DNA from: JBEIUL01 sp044356865
GTDB lineage: Bacteria; Planctomycetota; Phycisphaerae; Phycisphaerales; SM1A02
Direction of reading: 5' to 3'
Assembly (NCBI GenBank): GCA_044356865.1
Contig: JBIKVN010000163.1
Location: 1-7,469, forward strand
Length of the DNA: 7,469 bases
The position numbers were made by a program, and so were the translations under genes. The notes below the pieces were generated by a model that was not told the origin of the DNA, did no database searches, and worked only from the letters and a program-made list of their open reading frames with translations. Position 1 is the first letter of the stretch, and each line of letters opens with the position of its first letter. Positions 5,948-7,469 of this stretch are shown in pieces.

Positions 5948-6706
5948 ATGCACGCCGTGCTCGCCGCCGTAGCCCTCGCCCCGCTCGCCGCCGATCCGCC
6001 CGCCTTCCGGTACGAGGTCCACGATCCCCAGCGGCCGCTGCCGCCGCTCGTCGATCCGGGTCCGGCCGGACCGCCGGTCGCGCCGCCGTCGGATGCCCTC
6101 GTCCTGCTCCCGCTTGCGGGCGGCGACCTCTCGGCCTGGCGCGGCGGCGACGGCGCGGCCCCGAAGTGGATCCTCGCGAACGGCGTGATGACCGTCACCC
6201 CCGGCACCGGCGACGTCCGCACCGCGGCGAGTTTCGGTGATTGCCAGCTCCACCTCGAGTGGCTGGTTCCCGCCGACCGGAAGGTCGAGGGCCAGATGGG
6301 CGGCAATTCGGGCGTCTTCCTCATGGACCGCTACGAGCTGCAGATCCTCTCGGTGAACGGCAACGAGACCTACGCCGACGGCATGGCCGGTGCCGCGTAC
6401 GGCCAGTACCCGCCGCTCGCGAACCCGTGCCGTCCGCAAGGTCAGTGGAACGCCTACGACGTCGTCTTCCGCGCCCCGCGATTCAAGGCCGACGGATCGC
6501 TCGAGTCGCCCGCGCGGCTGACCGTGCTCTTCAACGGCGTCCTCGTCCAGGACGGCATCGAGCTGCTCGGCACCACCGCCCATAAGGCGCGGGCGTCGTA
6601 CTCGGCCCACGGGCCCGGGCCGATTCGCCTGCAGGATCACGGCGATCCGATCCAGTTCCGCAACATCTGGGTCCGCCCGCTCGAGCCGCGTCGCGCGGCG
6701 GAGTGA
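5948..6706 (+). CDS. DUF1080 / 3-keto-disaccharide hydrolase domain protein
   Basis: This 252-residue protein belongs to the DUF1080 family (Pfam name 3-keto-disaccharide hydrolase), a concanavalin-like jelly-roll fold abundant in planctomycetes. Domain landmarks run from about residue 52 to the end: LAGGDLSAWRG (56-66), a strand with LHLEWLVP (101-108), GGNSGVFLMDRYELQILS (118-135), YGQYPPLANPCRPQGQWNAY (151-170), and the closing RLQDHGDPIQFRNIWVRPLE (227-246). Residues 1-16 are a short hydrophobic leader ending in LAA before Asp, compatible with a weak signal peptide, although the usual N-terminal Lys/Arg are absent. Residues 17-50 are Pro-rich and look like a linker. Export and action on periplasmic or extracellular carbohydrate are likely from the family; the actual substrate is unknown. 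A DUF4236 gene follows 21 bases downstream and may be co-transcribed. Confidence 0.92.
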   Translation: MHAVLAAVALAPLAADPPAFRYEVHDPQRPLPPLVDPGPAGPPVAPPSDALVLLPLAGGDLSAWRGGDGAAPKWILANGVMTVTPGTGDVRTAASFGDCQLHLEWLVPADRKVEGQMGGNSGVFLMDRYELQILSVNGNETYADGMAGAAYGQYPPLANPCRPQGQWNAYDVVFRAPRFKADGSLESPARLTVLFNGVLVQDGIELLGTTAHKARASYSAHGPGPIRLQDHGDPIQFRNIWVRPLEPRRAAE

Positions 6707-6716
6707 GTCCGGACGG

Positions 6717-6722
6717 AAGGAG
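6717..6722 (+). promoter_or_regulatory. Shine-Dalgarno of the DUF4236 gene
   Basis: AAGGAG lies five bases ahead of the ATG at 6728, in the short gap after the DUF1080 stop. It fixes the start of the small gene and suggests independent translation initiation within a shared transcript. Confidence 0.75.
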
Positions 6723-6727
6723 TCGAC

Positions 6728-6973
6728 ATGGGCTGGTATCTCCGGCGCTCGAAATCGTTCGGCCCGTTCCGCCTCAACCTCTCGAAGCGGGGCATCGGGT
6801 GGTCGCTCGGCACCCGCGGGCTTCGCGTCGGCCGCTCGGCCACCGGCCGCAGGACCACGCACGTCTCGATTCCCGGGACGGGCCTCGGATACCGGAAGTC
6901 GGGCACCGGGTGCCTCGTGATGCTCGCGGCGGTGCCCACCGGGGCCGCGCTCGTCCGTTGGCTGGCTTCGTGA
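6728..6973 (+). CDS. DUF4236 domain small protein with C-terminal hydrophobic tail
   Basis: This 81-residue protein begins with the DUF4236 signature: MGWYLRRSKSFGPFRLNLSK at residues 1-20, then GIGWSLGTRGLRVGRSATGR (22-41) and VSIPGTGLGYRKSG (46-59). Function of the domain is not established; it is short, basic, Gly-rich and often found at the N terminus of small bacterial and phage proteins. Residues about 61-79 (CLVMLAAVPTGAALVRWLA) form a hydrophobic stretch long enough for one membrane helix, which would make this a small basic membrane-anchored protein with the DUF4236 part probably on the cytoplasmic side. It lies 21 bases after the DUF1080 gene on the same strand with a strong ribosome-binding site, so co-transcription is plausible. 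No functional link between the two is known to me. Confidence 0.88.
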   Translation: MGWYLRRSKSFGPFRLNLSKRGIGWSLGTRGLRVGRSATGRRTTHVSIPGTGLGYRKSGTGCLVMLAAVPTGAALVRWLAS

Positions 6974-7017
6974 GCCCCGACCGCATCCGCGGACACCGCG
7001 ACGCGTACTTCCCGCCA

Positions 7018-7043
7018 GACCAGCGCCTGACCAGCGCCTGACC
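7018..7043 (+). repeat. 11-base tandem repeat, 2.4 copies
   Basis: GACCAGCGCCT occurs at 7018-7028 and again at 7029-7039, followed by a partial copy GACC at 7040-7043. It sits in the 98-base gap between the DUF4236 gene and the pseudopilin-like gene, outside any supported coding region. It could be a replication-slippage duplication. Confidence 0.8.
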
Positions 7044-7071
7044 GGCCCCCGTGCCGTACGATCGGACCGAC

Positions 7072-7469
<398 letters not shown>

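Noticed and set aside
5867..6862. Minus-strand open frame continuing upstream of the thioesterase ATG across the DUF1080 gene.
   Set aside because: The hot-dog domain is complete from the Met at 5866. The upstream part is a shadow of the DUF1080 gene.
6988..7000. Small hairpin CGCGG-ACA-CCGCG shortly after the DUF4236 stop, as a possible terminator.
   Set aside because: The stem is only five pairs and no T-run follows. Such hairpins are frequent by chance at this GC content.

Overview
The window is GC-rich and gene-dense. It looks like a chromosomal segment from a planctomycete, possibly of the high-GC Phycisphaerae type. That assignment is an inference from gene content: a DUF1080 (3-keto-disaccharide hydrolase) protein, a small DUF4236 protein and a type II-pseudopilin-like protein occur together, and this mix is common in Planctomycetota. 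No rRNA, tRNA, CRISPR array, transposase or phage gene was seen.

Bases 1-3162 (+ strand) hold a compact classical (o-succinylbenzoate) menaquinone cluster in the order menH (3' end only), menB, menA, menC. All four are recognisable from active-site motifs. menB/menA and menA/menC each overlap by the same GTGA tetranucleotide, so menA and menC both start at GTG and are probably translationally coupled. MenH makes SHCHC, MenC dehydrates it to o-succinylbenzoate, MenB closes the naphthoyl ring from OSB-CoA and MenA prenylates DHNA. menE, menD, menF and the final methyltransferase are not in the window; some may lie upstream of base 1.

Bases 3231-5866 (- strand) hold two genes. The larger is a fused membrane acyltransferase-3/SGNH protein of the OafA type, probably an O-acetyltransferase for a surface glycan, with visibly lower GC than its neighbours. 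Upstream of it, after a 257-base gap with an AT-rich island, is a small hot-dog thioesterase of the 4-hydroxybenzoyl-CoA thioesterase family. Its motifs and location make it a candidate for the missing DHNA-CoA thioesterase (MenI-like) step between MenB and MenA.

Bases 5867-5947 form a divergent intergenic region containing a perfect 7-base inverted repeat whose arms each read outward as an extended -10-like element. To the right, on the + strand, are the DUF1080 protein, a DUF4236 protein 21 bases behind it, an 11-base tandem repeat, and the start of a pseudopilin-like gene that runs off the right edge.

I did not find convincing evidence of a wholly new system. The best leads are the candidate MenI, the divergent promoter/operator dyad, and the compositionally distinct acyltransferase placed between the men genes and the thioesterase.
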